From Paracoccaceae bacterium (GTDB taxonomy: Bacteria > Pseudomonadota > Alphaproteobacteria > Rhodobacterales > Rhodobacteraceae), in the NCBI GenBank assembly GCA_029242355.1, contig JAQWUC010000012.1, forward strand, positions 1 to 38,536: DNA of 38,536 bases. Reading direction: 5' to 3'. Each line of letters begins with the position of its first letter. Positions within the stretch are counted from its first letter, which is position 1. Made by a program: the position numbers and the translations under genes. Below, piece by piece: positions 15,243-24,103 of the stretch. The notes beneath the pieces were generated by a model. That model searched no databases and was not told the origin of the DNA. It was given only the letters and a program-made list of their open reading frames with translations.

Positions 15243-17054
15243 ATGGAACTAACTATTCAACAAGCATTACAGCAGGGCATTGCTGCACATAAAGAAGGTA
15301 AGCTTCAGGAAGCTGAACGCCTATATAAAGCTATACTAAAATCTCAGCCTTTGCACCCAGACGCTAATCACAATCTAGGTGTGTTGGCAACCTCAGTTGA
15401 CAAAGCTGATACAGCATTACCATTATTTAAGACTGCTATAGAAGCAAACCCAAATATTGAACAGTTTTGGCTTAGTTATATCGATGCACTCTTCAAGGAT
15501 AAACAGTTTGAGAATGCTAAGAAAGCACTTGAGGAGGCAAAAAAGAAGGGTGTGGCAGGCGAAAAATTAAATTTCCTAGAAACGGGGCTTTTAGGAATGC
15601 CTCCTGACTCCGAAATAAATAATCTATTAAAGCAGTATCAAGCAGGCCAACTTAGTGTTGCTGAGAAATTGGCACTATCCCTTACTAAAAGATTTCCCAA
15701 ACATCAATTTGCATGGAAAGTACTCGGTGGAATTTTTGGGCAAACAGGTAGAAAAGTTGAAGCTTTGAATGCTAACAAGAAAGCTGTCGAGTTATCGCCT
15801 AAAGACGTCGAAGCACATAACAACTTGGGCGTCACCTTAAAAGTGCTAGGCAGACTCGATGAAGCCGAAGAAAGCTATAAGAAAACGATCGCTTTGAAAC
15901 CTGACTACGCCGAAGCACACTATAACTTGGGAATCACACTCAAAGAACTAGGCAGATTAGAAGATTCTGAAGAAAGCTTTGCACAAGCGATCGCTTTGAA
16001 ACCTGACCATGCGGAGGCACACAGCAACTTAGGTAACGCGCTCCAAGAACTGCATAAATTAGATGAAGCTGAAGCAAGTTATAGGCAAGCAATAGCAGTT
16101 AAACCTGATTATGCCGAAGCACATAGCAACTTAGGTGTCATGTTAAAAGCGCGGGGTAAATTAGATGAGGCCGAATCAAGTTATAGGCAAGCAATAGCAG
16201 CTAAACCTGACTATGCTGAGGCACACAGCAACTTGGGTAACACTCTCCAGGAACTAGGTAGATTAGATGAGGCTGAAGTAAGCTTGCGACAAGCGATAAA
16301 ATTATCACCTAACTATGCTCTAGCTCACTTCAACTTGGGTAAAGTACTCTATATTAAAGATGATAAGAATTCAGCGTTAAAAAGTATAAACAAAGCTAAT
16401 GAGATTAGCCCTCAATCAAAAGAATTTAAACTGTTATTAGACATTATAACTTCTAAAAAAAATGTCGAGAAAAGTGAAACCACAAACGGTAGGAAAGTTA
16501 AATTAGGTTTTAATAAAGAGTTAACTACGAACCCCTTTATTTCAAAAAGAGTGGTCGAACCAAAACTTATTGCGGACTTGTCTGAAATGCGATCAAGAGA
16601 GATGGATGAAGCTCTGAATACCCCTGTCTTTGGAAATGGTAGATGTTCACTTGATTATAATATGTTCGGCGAAGATCGTCCGATTCTGAGAACAGTAGAA
16701 AATGATTTAATCGGTATCATGAAACAGGCCGTTAATGCAGAGGTATTTGTGTGCGACTCTTTTTTCAATATCTACGGTGCTGGAGCTGGCATACCTCCTC
16801 ACACACACTTAAGTGAGTTAGATAAAGAGAAGAATTTGCGTTTGAGCGAACAAAAGTTTAGTCTTGCTTATTACCTTTCGGTAGGCGATCAAAATTGCAG
16901 TGATCCAGGAATTCTGAAGCTCTATGATCCTGACGAAGATATTCTTCCATATGAAGGAATGATCGTGATCTTTCCAGCGGACAGAAGGCACTCGGCAATC
17001 TATAACGGGAAGACAGATAGGGTTATGATTGGAATTAACTTTTATAGTCTTTGA
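15243..17054 (+). CDS. TPR protein with C-terminal putative 2OG-Fe(II) oxygenase domain
   Basis: About 603 residues. An N-terminal region (QQALQQGIAAHKEGKLQEAERLYKAIL onward) holds degenerate TPR units. Six or so regular 34-residue TPRs follow (AEAHSNLGNALQELHKLDEA type), visible in the DNA as a 102-base tandem repeat from about 15.81 to 16.35 kb. The last 200 residues resemble the putative 2OG-Fe(II) oxygenase module found with TPRs in marine bacteria: PPHTHLSELD, SLAYYLSVGD, IVIFPADRRHSAIYNG and a late DRVMIGINFYS, giving candidate His, His and Arg ligands. It probably hydroxylates a TPR-bound protein or glycan partner; this is inferred. ATG 15243 is taken from family alignment (MELTIQQAL); an upstream TTG at 15141 gives an unlike N-terminus. 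Bracketed by direct repeats. Confidence 0.8.
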   Translation: MELTIQQALQQGIAAHKEGKLQEAERLYKAILKSQPLHPDANHNLGVLATSVDKADTALPLFKTAIEANPNIEQFWLSYIDALFKDKQFENAKKALEEAKKKGVAGEKLNFLETGLLGMPPDSEINNLLKQYQAGQLSVAEKLALSLTKRFPKHQFAWKVLGGIFGQTGRKVEALNANKKAVELSPKDVEAHNNLGVTLKVLGRLDEAEESYKKTIALKPDYAEAHYNLGITLKELGRLEDSEESFAQAIALKPDHAEAHSNLGNALQELHKLDEAEASYRQAIAVKPDYAEAHSNLGVMLKARGKLDEAESSYRQAIAAKPDYAEAHSNLGNTLQELGRLDEAEVSLRQAIKLSPNYALAHFNLGKVLYIKDDKNSALKSINKANEISPQSKEFKLLLDIITSKKNVEKSETTNGRKVKLGFNKELTTNPFISKRVVEPKLIADLSEMRSREMDEALNTPVFGNGRCSLDYNMFGEDRPILRTVENDLIGIMKQAVNAEVFVCDSFFNIYGAGAGIPPHTHLSELDKEKNLRLSEQKFSLAYYLSVGDQNCSDPGILKLYDPDEDILPYEGMIVIFPADRRHSAIYNGKTDRVMIGINFYSL

Positions 17055-17061
17055 AGCAATT

Positions 17062-17172
17062 GGAAAAATCTTGTTGCTCGTTATCCAAAAAGCATAGTGG
17101 GGTTGAAAACACGAGTGATACTTGTGACTTGTGGTACTGCCGTCACATTTTTATTTGAAAAGGTTCGATGCA
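17062..17172 (+). repeat. Repeat family copy 2 (downstream of TPR gene)
   Basis: Starts 7 bases after the TPR gene stop and matches 15011-15127 almost base for base. It is followed by CTAGAGTCTTCC, which also occurs just before copy 3 (18014-18025), as though another unit once began here. Confidence 0.8.
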
Positions 17173-17271
17173 ACTAGAGTCTTCCAAAATTGATAAATCT
17201 AAATAAAGTAAATTGATGAAATAAATTCCTAGACTGAGATGAGAAATGCAGAGTCTGTTAAGAGGTTAAAT

Positions 17272-17847
17272 ATGTGTGGTCGTTATGCTTTATATGACAC
17301 GTCAAAATCAGAGTTTAAAATTGCTCATAATTTAGTTGGTCAAAATTACAATATAACGCCCTCCGCTTCAGTCCCTGTTGTCATTAATAATGATCAAGTA
17401 AAGCTCGTCAGTTGGACATTCAAAGTTCCCTGGGCTGACAAACTAAATATTATAAATACCCGTTCAGAGACACTCGAAACAAAGAAAGTTTTTCAGAATG
17501 CAAAGAGATGTATCTTCATTGCAAACGGATACTTTGAGTGGCTAAGACAAGATAAAGTTAAGATTCCTTACTATCATACCTTTAAAGATCAAATGATGTA
17601 CTTTGGTGGAATTTTTAATGATCATGGAGCATGTATTGTTACCCGTCAAAGCTACCCAATGAAAATTGAAGTACATCACCGACAGCCAGTCATCCTTCAG
17701 TATAATGATTTTGAAAGCTGGTTCGCTTCAGAACACGATTATACCTGTGAGCATTCTCAAGACATGGATATATTCAAAGTCACTAGCAAGGTTAATTCAC
17801 CAAAGAATAATGCTCCAGATAACATCGAACGAATTGAATCAGAGTAA
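17272..17847 (+). CDS. SRAP-domain abasic-site shielding protein (YedK/HMCES family)
   Basis: A 191-residue SOS-response-associated peptidase (SRAP) protein. Starting at MCGRY leaves Cys2 as the N-terminal residue that forms a thiazolidine crosslink with abasic sites in single-stranded DNA. Also visible are INTRSET (Asn62, Arg64, Glu66), GYFEW (Glu89) and the HH of EVHHRQPVIL (135-136), the family's active-site set, plus the C-terminal VTSKVNSPKNNAPDNIE block. GAGG sits 7 bases before this ATG; the frame is open 33 bases further upstream but that would bury Cys2. It lies between repeat copies 2 and 3 and has no operon partner. No LexA box was identified. Slightly shorter than E. coli YedK (222 residues). 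Confidence 0.9.
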   Translation: MCGRYALYDTSKSEFKIAHNLVGQNYNITPSASVPVVINNDQVKLVSWTFKVPWADKLNIINTRSETLETKKVFQNAKRCIFIANGYFEWLRQDKVKIPYYHTFKDQMMYFGGIFNDHGACIVTRQSYPMKIEVHHRQPVILQYNDFESWFASEHDYTCEHSQDMDIFKVTSKVNSPKNNAPDNIERIESE

Positions 17848-18022
17848 GCTCCATTAAATTAACGCATTACATGCTACATTCGTACCATTAGCAAACACAT
17901 TATATTTTATAAATAATTAAAATTATTTATTTACAATAGTTTATAATCATGTGTGCATGCAAAGTTTATTAAATGCTACGTTTATGTGGTTAGAGTTTTC
18001 GGCCTGAGAAAACTAGAGTCTT
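17848..18022. other. Intergenic before repeat copy 3
   Basis: AT-rich. Contains the shared CTAGAGTCTTCC segment at 18014-18025. No gene recognised. Confidence 0.5.
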
Positions 18023-18196
18023 CCCAATCCATCCCCCACTTAGCCTTACGTATAAAACTAATTTATCAGGTCTTGACCGAGAATCCTTACTATAACATTT
18101 CTTATCTTTCTCAAAGCCATAGAAAAAATCTTGTTGCTCTTTACCCAAAGAACATAAGGAAGCTAAAAACTCGAGTGGCTTTTGTGACTTTTTTGC
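18023..18196 (+). repeat. Repeat family copy 3 (diverged)
   Basis: Aligns along its length with 14911-15080, with about three bases in four matching by eye. Minus-strand and plus-strand ORFs of about 70-90 codons can be read through it, but their codons are not shared between the copies, so I treat them as chance. Confidence 0.65.
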
Positions 18197-18215
18197 AATG
18201 TAAAAGTCCAAAGAG

Positions 18216-18890
18216 TTATTGACTTAGTCCTGCGAAAGGCATCGCCATTTCAAATTCCTGCACCGCTCTGCTACTTTCATCATCGTTTACTAAATCACTC
18301 ACCAGAGCGGGAGATAAGGTAAAGCAGGTGCATCCCATTTCAGAAAGTCGTATCATTTGTTCGATGTTTCGAAGTGAAGCTATCAGTATGCGCGTTCTGT
18401 TGTTTGGAGAAGCTTCCACGGCCAGCATTTGAGCCATTGCCTCGTAGGCCGGCAATTTTCTTTCCAGCATTCTACCAAAATATGGGGCGATGTAGTCTGC
18501 TCCCAATGCACTAGATAAGATCATTTGCTGAGCGCTATAGCAGGCAGTCATAAGTATTGGACAGCCCAACGATTTTAATTGAGGCACAATAGCGATGGCA
18601 TCAGGAATTAGAGGAACTTTCGCGACTGTCCGAATGTTCGCGGATGAGCCAGCTTCTAATAGCTTTTCCGACCACGTCAAATAGTTGTCAGACGACCCAT
18701 AGACTTGCGCGTGTAGTTCTATTGCCCCAAGATCACTGGCTCGTTTAGCCATCTCAAACCAATCAATATCGGGATATTCTAATCCCGCTCTCGCTACCAA
18801 TAGTGGGTTGGTTGTTATTCCTTTTAAGAAGCCAAGGGGCATCAGCTTCTGCCAATCATCTACATTTGCACTATCTAGATAAAGCTCCAT
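18216..18890 (-). CDS. Transaldolase-family aldolase (TalC/fructose-6-phosphate aldolase-like)
   Basis: A 224-residue short-form transaldolase. LYLDSANVDDW (Asp6), GITTNPLLV, RTVAKVPLIPDAI with the Schiff-base Lys91, TACYSAQQ, ADYIAPYFGRM and RILIASLRN match the small TalC/Fsa group of the TIM-barrel class I aldolases. It would cleave or form a sugar phosphate such as fructose 6-phosphate, or transfer dihydroxyacetone units. It follows the PfkB kinase gene by only 6 bases, so the pair is a sugar-use operon: phosphorylation then aldol cleavage. G+C is well above that of its neighbours. Confidence 0.85.
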   Translation of the reverse strand: MELYLDSANVDDWQKLMPLGFLKGITTNPLLVARAGLEYPDIDWFEMAKRASDLGAIELHAQVYGSSDNYLTWSEKLLEAGSSANIRTVAKVPLIPDAIAIVPQLKSLGCPILMTACYSAQQMILSSALGADYIAPYFGRMLERKLPAYEAMAQMLAVEASPNNRTRILIASLRNIEQMIRLSEMGCTCFTLSPALVSDLVNDDESSRAVQEFEMAMPFAGLSQ

Positions 18891-18896
18891 TTCTAC

Positions 18897-19850
18897 TTAT
18901 GCCCGAGCCGTGATTGCGGTGTCAAGTTCCAAGGTGGTTGGCGGATTGCATCCTTCACGTTCGCAGTTGAGCGCCGCCGCCATTGCTGCTCGATCCAGCA
19001 TTGCTTCGATCATACCGATACTAAGTCCATGAAGTTCTGATACTGGGTCAAATCCAATCTTAGCCACTGACGCCAGCAAAGCTGCCATAAATGTATCCCC
19101 TGCAGCAACAGTGTCTTTTAATTTAGAAAGCTGAACTGCAGATCGATCAATACGTTTGCCTTTATGCCAAGCCGATAGCCCAGCTTTACCACGTGTAAGA
19201 ACAACCAGACTTGCATTACTTTCATTCAGAAGCGCATCAATGGCCTCGCTCTGGCTGATATTTGGAAACAACCCCTCAAGGTCCTCGTCGCTGAGTTTTA
19301 ATAGATGAACCTTTTTCAGGATTCTACTGATCCGACGGCGAAAAATCGCAAAGTTGGAAATCACTGATAGTCGGACGTTTGGATCAATGGAAACAAGGGT
19401 ACCACCGTTAAAGTTATCAACTATAGTTGCCTCCCAGGTTTCAGCATCTTCGCCATCTGTTAAAGCCAGCGATCCCGTATGTAAAATTTTTGATTCCGAT
19501 CCAATCGCCTTGTTGAGCGACCTGAAGTCAACCTGGCGTTCGGCAGTGCCATCCCGTTCAAAGCTATAAGTTGGAAGGCCTCCACTGATCTTTACTCTGG
19601 CCATTGTGGTTGGACAAGAATTACGTCCACCTGTTAATTCAACTTTAGATTGCATCAAAGTATCGGCAAGCAAATTTCCCCACTCATCGTATGATATAGG
19701 AGAAATATAGCGAACAGCAGCTTCCTGTCGCCCCAAGGCCAGAGATACATTAAACGGTGATCCACCAACATGTGCCGTGATAACGTCATCGTTGTCCACA
19801 TGGTCTATCAGGTTCTCGCCACCAACAGCAATCTTCGAAATGCTAGACAT
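18897..19850 (-). CDS. PfkB-family sugar kinase (fructokinase-like)
   Basis: A 317-residue ribokinase/PfkB kinase. AHVGGSPFNVSLALGR (residues about 26-41) is the N-terminal PfkB signature and KDTVAAGDTFMAALLA (about 245-260) the C-terminal one, with catalytic base Asp252 and the anion hole AAGD. SIDPNVRLSV and LTRGKAGLSAW are the usual nucleotide-site blocks. Fructokinase-like by overall pattern, substrate not proven. AGGAA six bases upstream supports the ATG. It shares an operon and an unusual base composition (near half G+C) with the transaldolase, which suggests acquisition from another genome. No transporter or regulator is nearby. Confidence 0.87.
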   Translation of the reverse strand: MSSISKIAVGGENLIDHVDNDDVITAHVGGSPFNVSLALGRQEAAVRYISPISYDEWGNLLADTLMQSKVELTGGRNSCPTTMARVKISGGLPTYSFERDGTAERQVDFRSLNKAIGSESKILHTGSLALTDGEDAETWEATIVDNFNGGTLVSIDPNVRLSVISNFAIFRRRISRILKKVHLLKLSDEDLEGLFPNISQSEAIDALLNESNASLVVLTRGKAGLSAWHKGKRIDRSAVQLSKLKDTVAAGDTFMAALLASVAKIGFDPVSELHGLSIGMIEAMLDRAAMAAALNCEREGCNPPTTLELDTAITARA

Positions 19851-20051
19851 AAAGATTTCCTAATTGGAAAAGTGTTTGCAAATATCTAATACAATAAAAA
19901 TGCTATTATGTTAAATTCAAAGTAAGTATAATCTAAAATAAAACTATTGAATAATACATTCCACATTTAAACGAATAGAAATTGAGGATTCTTTGAAAAA
20001 AAGTACGAAAAGGCATTCCTTGCTTATAAAGAAAAACGTTTTGAAGATGTC

Positions 20052-20948
20052 TTGGTAATTTTAAAAGATTTAACAGCACGCAATCATCCTCCATCAAAAT
20101 GGTTATTGGGCAGAATGCATCAGCTTGGTGAAGGTGTTGAGAAAAACCCAATAAGAGCAGCCGAGCTATTAACTGAATCTGGAAGTTCTGGTTTTACATT
20201 TGCTCAAGTACAACTTGCTTGGCTATTTATAGGAACTTTGGGCCAACCTGAGCTTGGGGTAAAGACACTTAAGGCCGCTGCAGACGATGGTTACACCATT
20301 GCCCAAAATGATCTTGGACAACTTTATTTCAAAGGAGATATCATTCCACCCAATCCCGAATTATCAATAAAATACTTAACGGTCGCCGCTGAGAATGGAG
20401 AAATTAATGCTCAACTCACACTTGGAAGTATTTACTCAAACAATGATTTTGTTAACGCTGATTTTTCAAAAAGCCTTTACTACAATACTCTTGCTGCTGA
20501 GTCTGGCGAACCGAAAGGTTATTTTAATGTCGCAGGTCTTTTTCTTGAAGGACAAGGCGTAGATCAAAATCTAGGAAAAGGTATTGAATGGCTTCAAAAA
20601 GCAGCCAATGCGGGTCTCAACCAAGCACGCGTTAATTTAGGAGCAATTTATACTAGCGAAACACTAGGACGACCTGATTATAATAAAGCTCTATTTTGGT
20701 ATACTCAGGCTGCAAAAGATAATGATCCAATCGCACAATTTAATTTAGGCCTTATGTATTTTCATGATGAAGGCATTGGAAAAGAACCGCAGACGGCACT
20801 CATGTGGATGTTTTTAGCTCATCATAATGGAGATGAAAAAGCAAAAGATCATATTGAGGAGTTATCAGAGCTAATTTCAGACGAAGAGTACGAAAAGGCA
20901 AAATGGTTGGCCCTGCAGGCATATGAAAGTGACTATGAGAACTTCTAA
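20052..20948 (+). CDS. Sel1-repeat protein with a broken N-terminus
   Basis: About 298 residues of Sel1/TPR-like repeats, for example KWLLGRMHQLGEGVEKNPIRAAELL, AQNDLGQLYFKGDIIP, GYFNVAGLFLEGQGVDQNL and AQFNLGLMYFHDEGIGKEP; a helical solenoid likely to mediate protein contacts. The longest clean frame starts at TTG 20052 with no ribosome site. Repeat-like sequence continues upstream in the same frame (KYEKAFLAYKEKRFEDVLVIL) to about 19996, where GAGGA (19984-19988) correctly precedes TTG 19993. That TTG is in a different frame, because the run of seven A at 19996-20002 is one base short. One extra A would give an intact gene. Confidence 0.7.
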   Translation: MVILKDLTARNHPPSKWLLGRMHQLGEGVEKNPIRAAELLTESGSSGFTFAQVQLAWLFIGTLGQPELGVKTLKAAADDGYTIAQNDLGQLYFKGDIIPPNPELSIKYLTVAAENGEINAQLTLGSIYSNNDFVNADFSKSLYYNTLAAESGEPKGYFNVAGLFLEGQGVDQNLGKGIEWLQKAANAGLNQARVNLGAIYTSETLGRPDYNKALFWYTQAAKDNDPIAQFNLGLMYFHDEGIGKEPQTALMWMFLAHHNGDEKAKDHIEELSELISDEEYEKAKWLALQAYESDYENF

Positions 20949-21070
20949 TGAACTTATTCGATGAAATAAACAAATGTTTAGGTTTTTTGGTAAAGATATA
21001 GATCGCCTTTTGAAGGTCCGATTAAATTTTTAAAAACAATAATACTTAACTGCTTACAGTAAACTTTGAC

Positions 21071-23107
21071 CTAGTTGTTAACACGGGCTTCATAAAGTAG
21101 TTGTGTTCGAGGAACCATAAATTGTAGTGCGTTGAAATAAAAACTTTTCTTATCTAATCCTGAAAAAGATTTTTGAAACTCAGGAAATTTTAAACGAAAT
21201 TCAGCTTGTTCAACGAAGTTTATTTCCGTCTTCTTAATTCTATAACTAGAAAGCGGTCTTTTAAACTTGTCTCGCTTCCATTGAGGCAAGTCATAAAATG
21301 TATTTATTGCATTTGGTTTCTCTGATTCAAACAAATTAATTCTTTCAGCTTCGCAGACCTCAATTAAAAAATTGGCTTTCTTAAACATAGCATTATCTCT
21401 TCCACTCGCCGAAAATTTATCTAAGGTTGTTAACAGGGCCTCTTTTATAATAATTTTGTCTAAGCAGATCATTTGGGCACCATAATAAACGTTTAATAGT
21501 GATGGTGTTGGCGCTTGATCGTTATTAGATCGAAATGCCTTATAGGCAGAATTATGAAGATCTTCAGGCGAAGAATAAAGTTCATCCATTGCAGCCTTTT
21601 CAAACTTCCGAATAAATCGTTGCCATTCCGTTTCCCCGCATTCGTGTGACGGTAATTTGATCAATTCTGCAATATAATCTGCTAATGGGATATCTGAATG
21701 TCTAACAAATTGAAAAAACCACTTATAAAAGCTTAAAGAAAAAACACCGTAAAACATAAAATTTAAGGTACGCATAAACTTAAAATCATCCAGAGATATG
21801 CAATTAGAACCAACTACAACTTCTTCATATTCGGCACAGAACTCACCACCAATTAAACCTTGGTTTGCGCTTGTAAGCCTAAAGCGAGTCTTTAACCCAT
21901 GTTTATCTCGATACCCATCTCGCGCCATTTCTATTCCGTCAACAATATATAAATTATTAACAAGAATTGAGTCAAAACCTCTTCGTAACGCATTGTTTAG
22001 AAATGAAACAAAGGAATCTTTTGTTTCATATGGCAAGCCAAAAATTAATTCTGTGGTGGAGGGTAGATTTCTTTCTGCCGCCCAAGTAATCGCTTCATCA
22101 ATTTGCTCTGAAGTCAAATTGCGCCGTTTAATTTCTTTCAAAGTTTCTGGGTTTTCTGTTTGAAGAGATAGGGCCATACCATATAAGGTCATATGACCTA
22201 AATTATTAATAACATGTTTTGCTGTATCGCTAAATCTTTTATCATTATAAAAAAATAAACCTTTAGGATAACCAAACTCCTTAGATGTTTCTAAAATAAA
22301 ATCAGATAATGCCGCATCTCTTTTTAGAATACCAAAGTTTTCATCAACGATATGCATAGGCAAATGAGGTTTATCATGAAAATGCTTAGTAATAAACTTT
22401 ACTTCATCGATAACCTGTTGATCTGGGAACGCTCTTAACTTTCCCTTATTCTTTCCAGATACGCAAAAAGTACAAGTGTATGGGCATAAACGCGATGTTT
22501 GAAGCATTGGAAGAAATTGACCATTTAAAAATGGATCTAAGAGACCAGTTAAATATGGAGAGTCCAAGGTGCTTAAATCGAGAGATAATCCTACGTTGAT
22601 ACCTTTAATAAGCTCATTTTCATTTAAGTGTACTATTCCATTTATCGGTTTTGACCACATTTCTTGAACATCTTCAGCTAATCGTTGTTCGATTAGATTA
22701 GAAAATCCTAACTCCCCTTCATTAGTTACAAATGCGTCAACATACGGGAATCGCTGGAAAAGCCCTATTTGTTGACTGGTATCAGTATCAACGGAAGGCC
22801 CCCCCCAAACAGTTGTAATTTTATTTCCAAATAATTCTTTAGCTTTGCGCGAAACAACATGATTTAATTTTGTATTCCAATACGAAAATGAAAGGCCTAA
22901 AACATCAGGTTTCACTTCCTCTAATTTTTGTAAGAGTTCATTTGGATCTTTAAAAAGTTTTATTTCAACTTGATTACCAAACATCTTATGAGCATAAGAG
23001 GCGATATAACCAATATTAAGTGGCACGAATAAATTGAACCTATTCTCTTCGTTAATATAGCTTAAATCACCAAGGAAAATTTTTAATTTTCGATCCATTT
23101 GTCTCAC
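21071..23107 (-). CDS. Radical SAM protein with N-terminal cobalamin-binding-like domain
   Basis: About 678 residues. Residues 10-150 look like a B12-binding Rossmann domain (VPLNIGYIASYAHKMFG, KPDVLGLSFSYWN, TVWGGPSVDT, YVDAFVTNEGEL), although the DxHxxG cobalt-ligand motif is not seen. The radical SAM core follows with TSRLCPYTCTFCVSG, the CxxxCxxC 4Fe-4S site at about residues 205-212, and TELIFGLPYETKDSF. The long C-terminal 250 residues are unrecognised. It probably carries out a radical methylation or rearrangement, substrate unknown. GTG 23107 is chosen for the GAGG five bases upstream; ATG 23098 is the alternative. A stand-alone gene. Confidence 0.82.
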   Translation of the reverse strand: MRQMDRKLKIFLGDLSYINEENRFNLFVPLNIGYIASYAHKMFGNQVEIKLFKDPNELLQKLEEVKPDVLGLSFSYWNTKLNHVVSRKAKELFGNKITTVWGGPSVDTDTSQQIGLFQRFPYVDAFVTNEGELGFSNLIEQRLAEDVQEMWSKPINGIVHLNENELIKGINVGLSLDLSTLDSPYLTGLLDPFLNGQFLPMLQTSRLCPYTCTFCVSGKNKGKLRAFPDQQVIDEVKFITKHFHDKPHLPMHIVDENFGILKRDAALSDFILETSKEFGYPKGLFFYNDKRFSDTAKHVINNLGHMTLYGMALSLQTENPETLKEIKRRNLTSEQIDEAITWAAERNLPSTTELIFGLPYETKDSFVSFLNNALRRGFDSILVNNLYIVDGIEMARDGYRDKHGLKTRFRLTSANQGLIGGEFCAEYEEVVVGSNCISLDDFKFMRTLNFMFYGVFSLSFYKWFFQFVRHSDIPLADYIAELIKLPSHECGETEWQRFIRKFEKAAMDELYSSPEDLHNSAYKAFRSNNDQAPTPSLLNVYYGAQMICLDKIIIKEALLTTLDKFSASGRDNAMFKKANFLIEVCEAERINLFESEKPNAINTFYDLPQWKRDKFKRPLSSYRIKKTEINFVEQAEFRLKFPEFQKSFSGLDKKSFYFNALQFMVPRTQLLYEARVNN

Positions 23108-23535
23108 GAACACCTCTTAATAATTGTTTGTCAAAATCCACTGCAATTATTGTACCGCACTTAAATATTGTTTTACTCTAAATTAAACTTCAATCTACAT
23201 TATAATAAAAAAATCGAAGCATTTAGGATAATCATAAAGTGAATGCTTATACATATATGCATTCGCAGTCGACACCGTAATTATAAAATTTCTAATCCCA
23301 GAGATTATTTATATTTCTTAATACCAATATACTCCAAGATTTCTTTTTAGTGAAAAATTCATTATTGAAAGATCATTTATATATCGCTCCTAAAACGAAT
23401 TTAAAGACCTTTACAAAATAATTGAGCTTTAAAAAGCAATTGGCATTCCTTAAAAACCGAGTTACATATATATGACCCACTTAACTTGAGTAAATAATAT
23501 AACCTGTTTTAAGGTTTCCATGAAAGGTAGCTTAC
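23108..23535. other. Divergent intergenic region
   Basis: About 430 AT-rich bases between the radical SAM and EthD-like genes. A hairpin GAATGC/GCATTC with a 12-base AT loop lies at 23241-23264; nothing else stands out. Confidence 0.45.
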
Positions 23536-23877
23536 ATGTTTATCAGATGCGCATTTTTCAAAGGAACTATAATACAAGGAAAGGACACCGAGTTTCACGC
23601 CCATTGGCAAAACAACCTTGTTCCCCTTTGGCGTACATTTCCTAATTTGCTAGAGTTACGCGTTATGTGCGAAGTAGAAAGTGATGATCCTAGAAACCCT
23701 TTTCCACTAGTAATGGCAATGGAATTCGCTTCACGCGAAGACATTAAAGAAGCACTCGACTCACCTGCCCGTTGGGAAAGTAAGGAAGTGTCAAAAAAAC
23801 TATTCGAGATGTTTGACGGCAGCGTTATTCATACTGTTTTTAACGCTGTACAATTTGATCCAATAGTCAAATATTAA
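23536..23877 (+). CDS. EthD/dimeric alpha-beta barrel protein
   Basis: A 113-residue protein with the pattern of the EthD-like dimeric alpha/beta-barrel group: MFIRCAFFKGTI, FHAHWQNNLVPLWRTFPNLLELRV, PFPLVMAMEFASREDIKEAL, PARWESKEVSKKLFEMFDGSVIHT. Such proteins act as small dimers in degradation of diverse compounds or as unassigned helpers. AAGGTAG upstream supports the ATG. No enzyme partner adjoins it. Confidence 0.7.
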   Translation: MFIRCAFFKGTIIQGKDTEFHAHWQNNLVPLWRTFPNLLELRVMCEVESDDPRNPFPLVMAMEFASREDIKEALDSPARWESKEVSKKLFEMFDGSVIHTVFNAVQFDPIVKY

Positions 23878-24103
23878 TTAGTTATAATAACCTTGTATAG
23901 TAATTACATTATATAGTAATTACCTTGCTTTCATCTCTTAATAACCGTCTTTATACAAATTGTTTCGTACTGTTGACGAATACTTAAAAGATTATAAAAC
24001 TCTAACACTGTTCAATCAAGCGGCCGACAAATACATTTTTTAGATATTTCTTGATAATTATGTTATACAACTCCTTGACTGAAGAGTTTTGGAGAAAAAT
24101 ACT
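23878..24103. other. Short intergenic with tandem AT repeat
   Basis: TATAGTAATTAC occurs twice at a 16-base period between about 23896 and 23925. Otherwise unremarkable. Confidence 0.4.

Noticed and set aside
15808-16350. Roughly 102-bp tandem DNA repeat
   Set aside because: It is the coding repeat of the 34-residue TPR units, not a CRISPR array or satellite.
17953-18222. ORFs of 89 (+) and 73 (-) codons inside repeat copy 3
   Set aside because: Frames are not maintained in copies 1 and 2 and no ribosome site is present, so they are chance ORFs in a repeat.
22800-22808. Run of C within the radical SAM gene (possible slippage site)
   Set aside because: The frame is intact on both sides and encodes conserved WGGPS, so there is no sign of frame variation.
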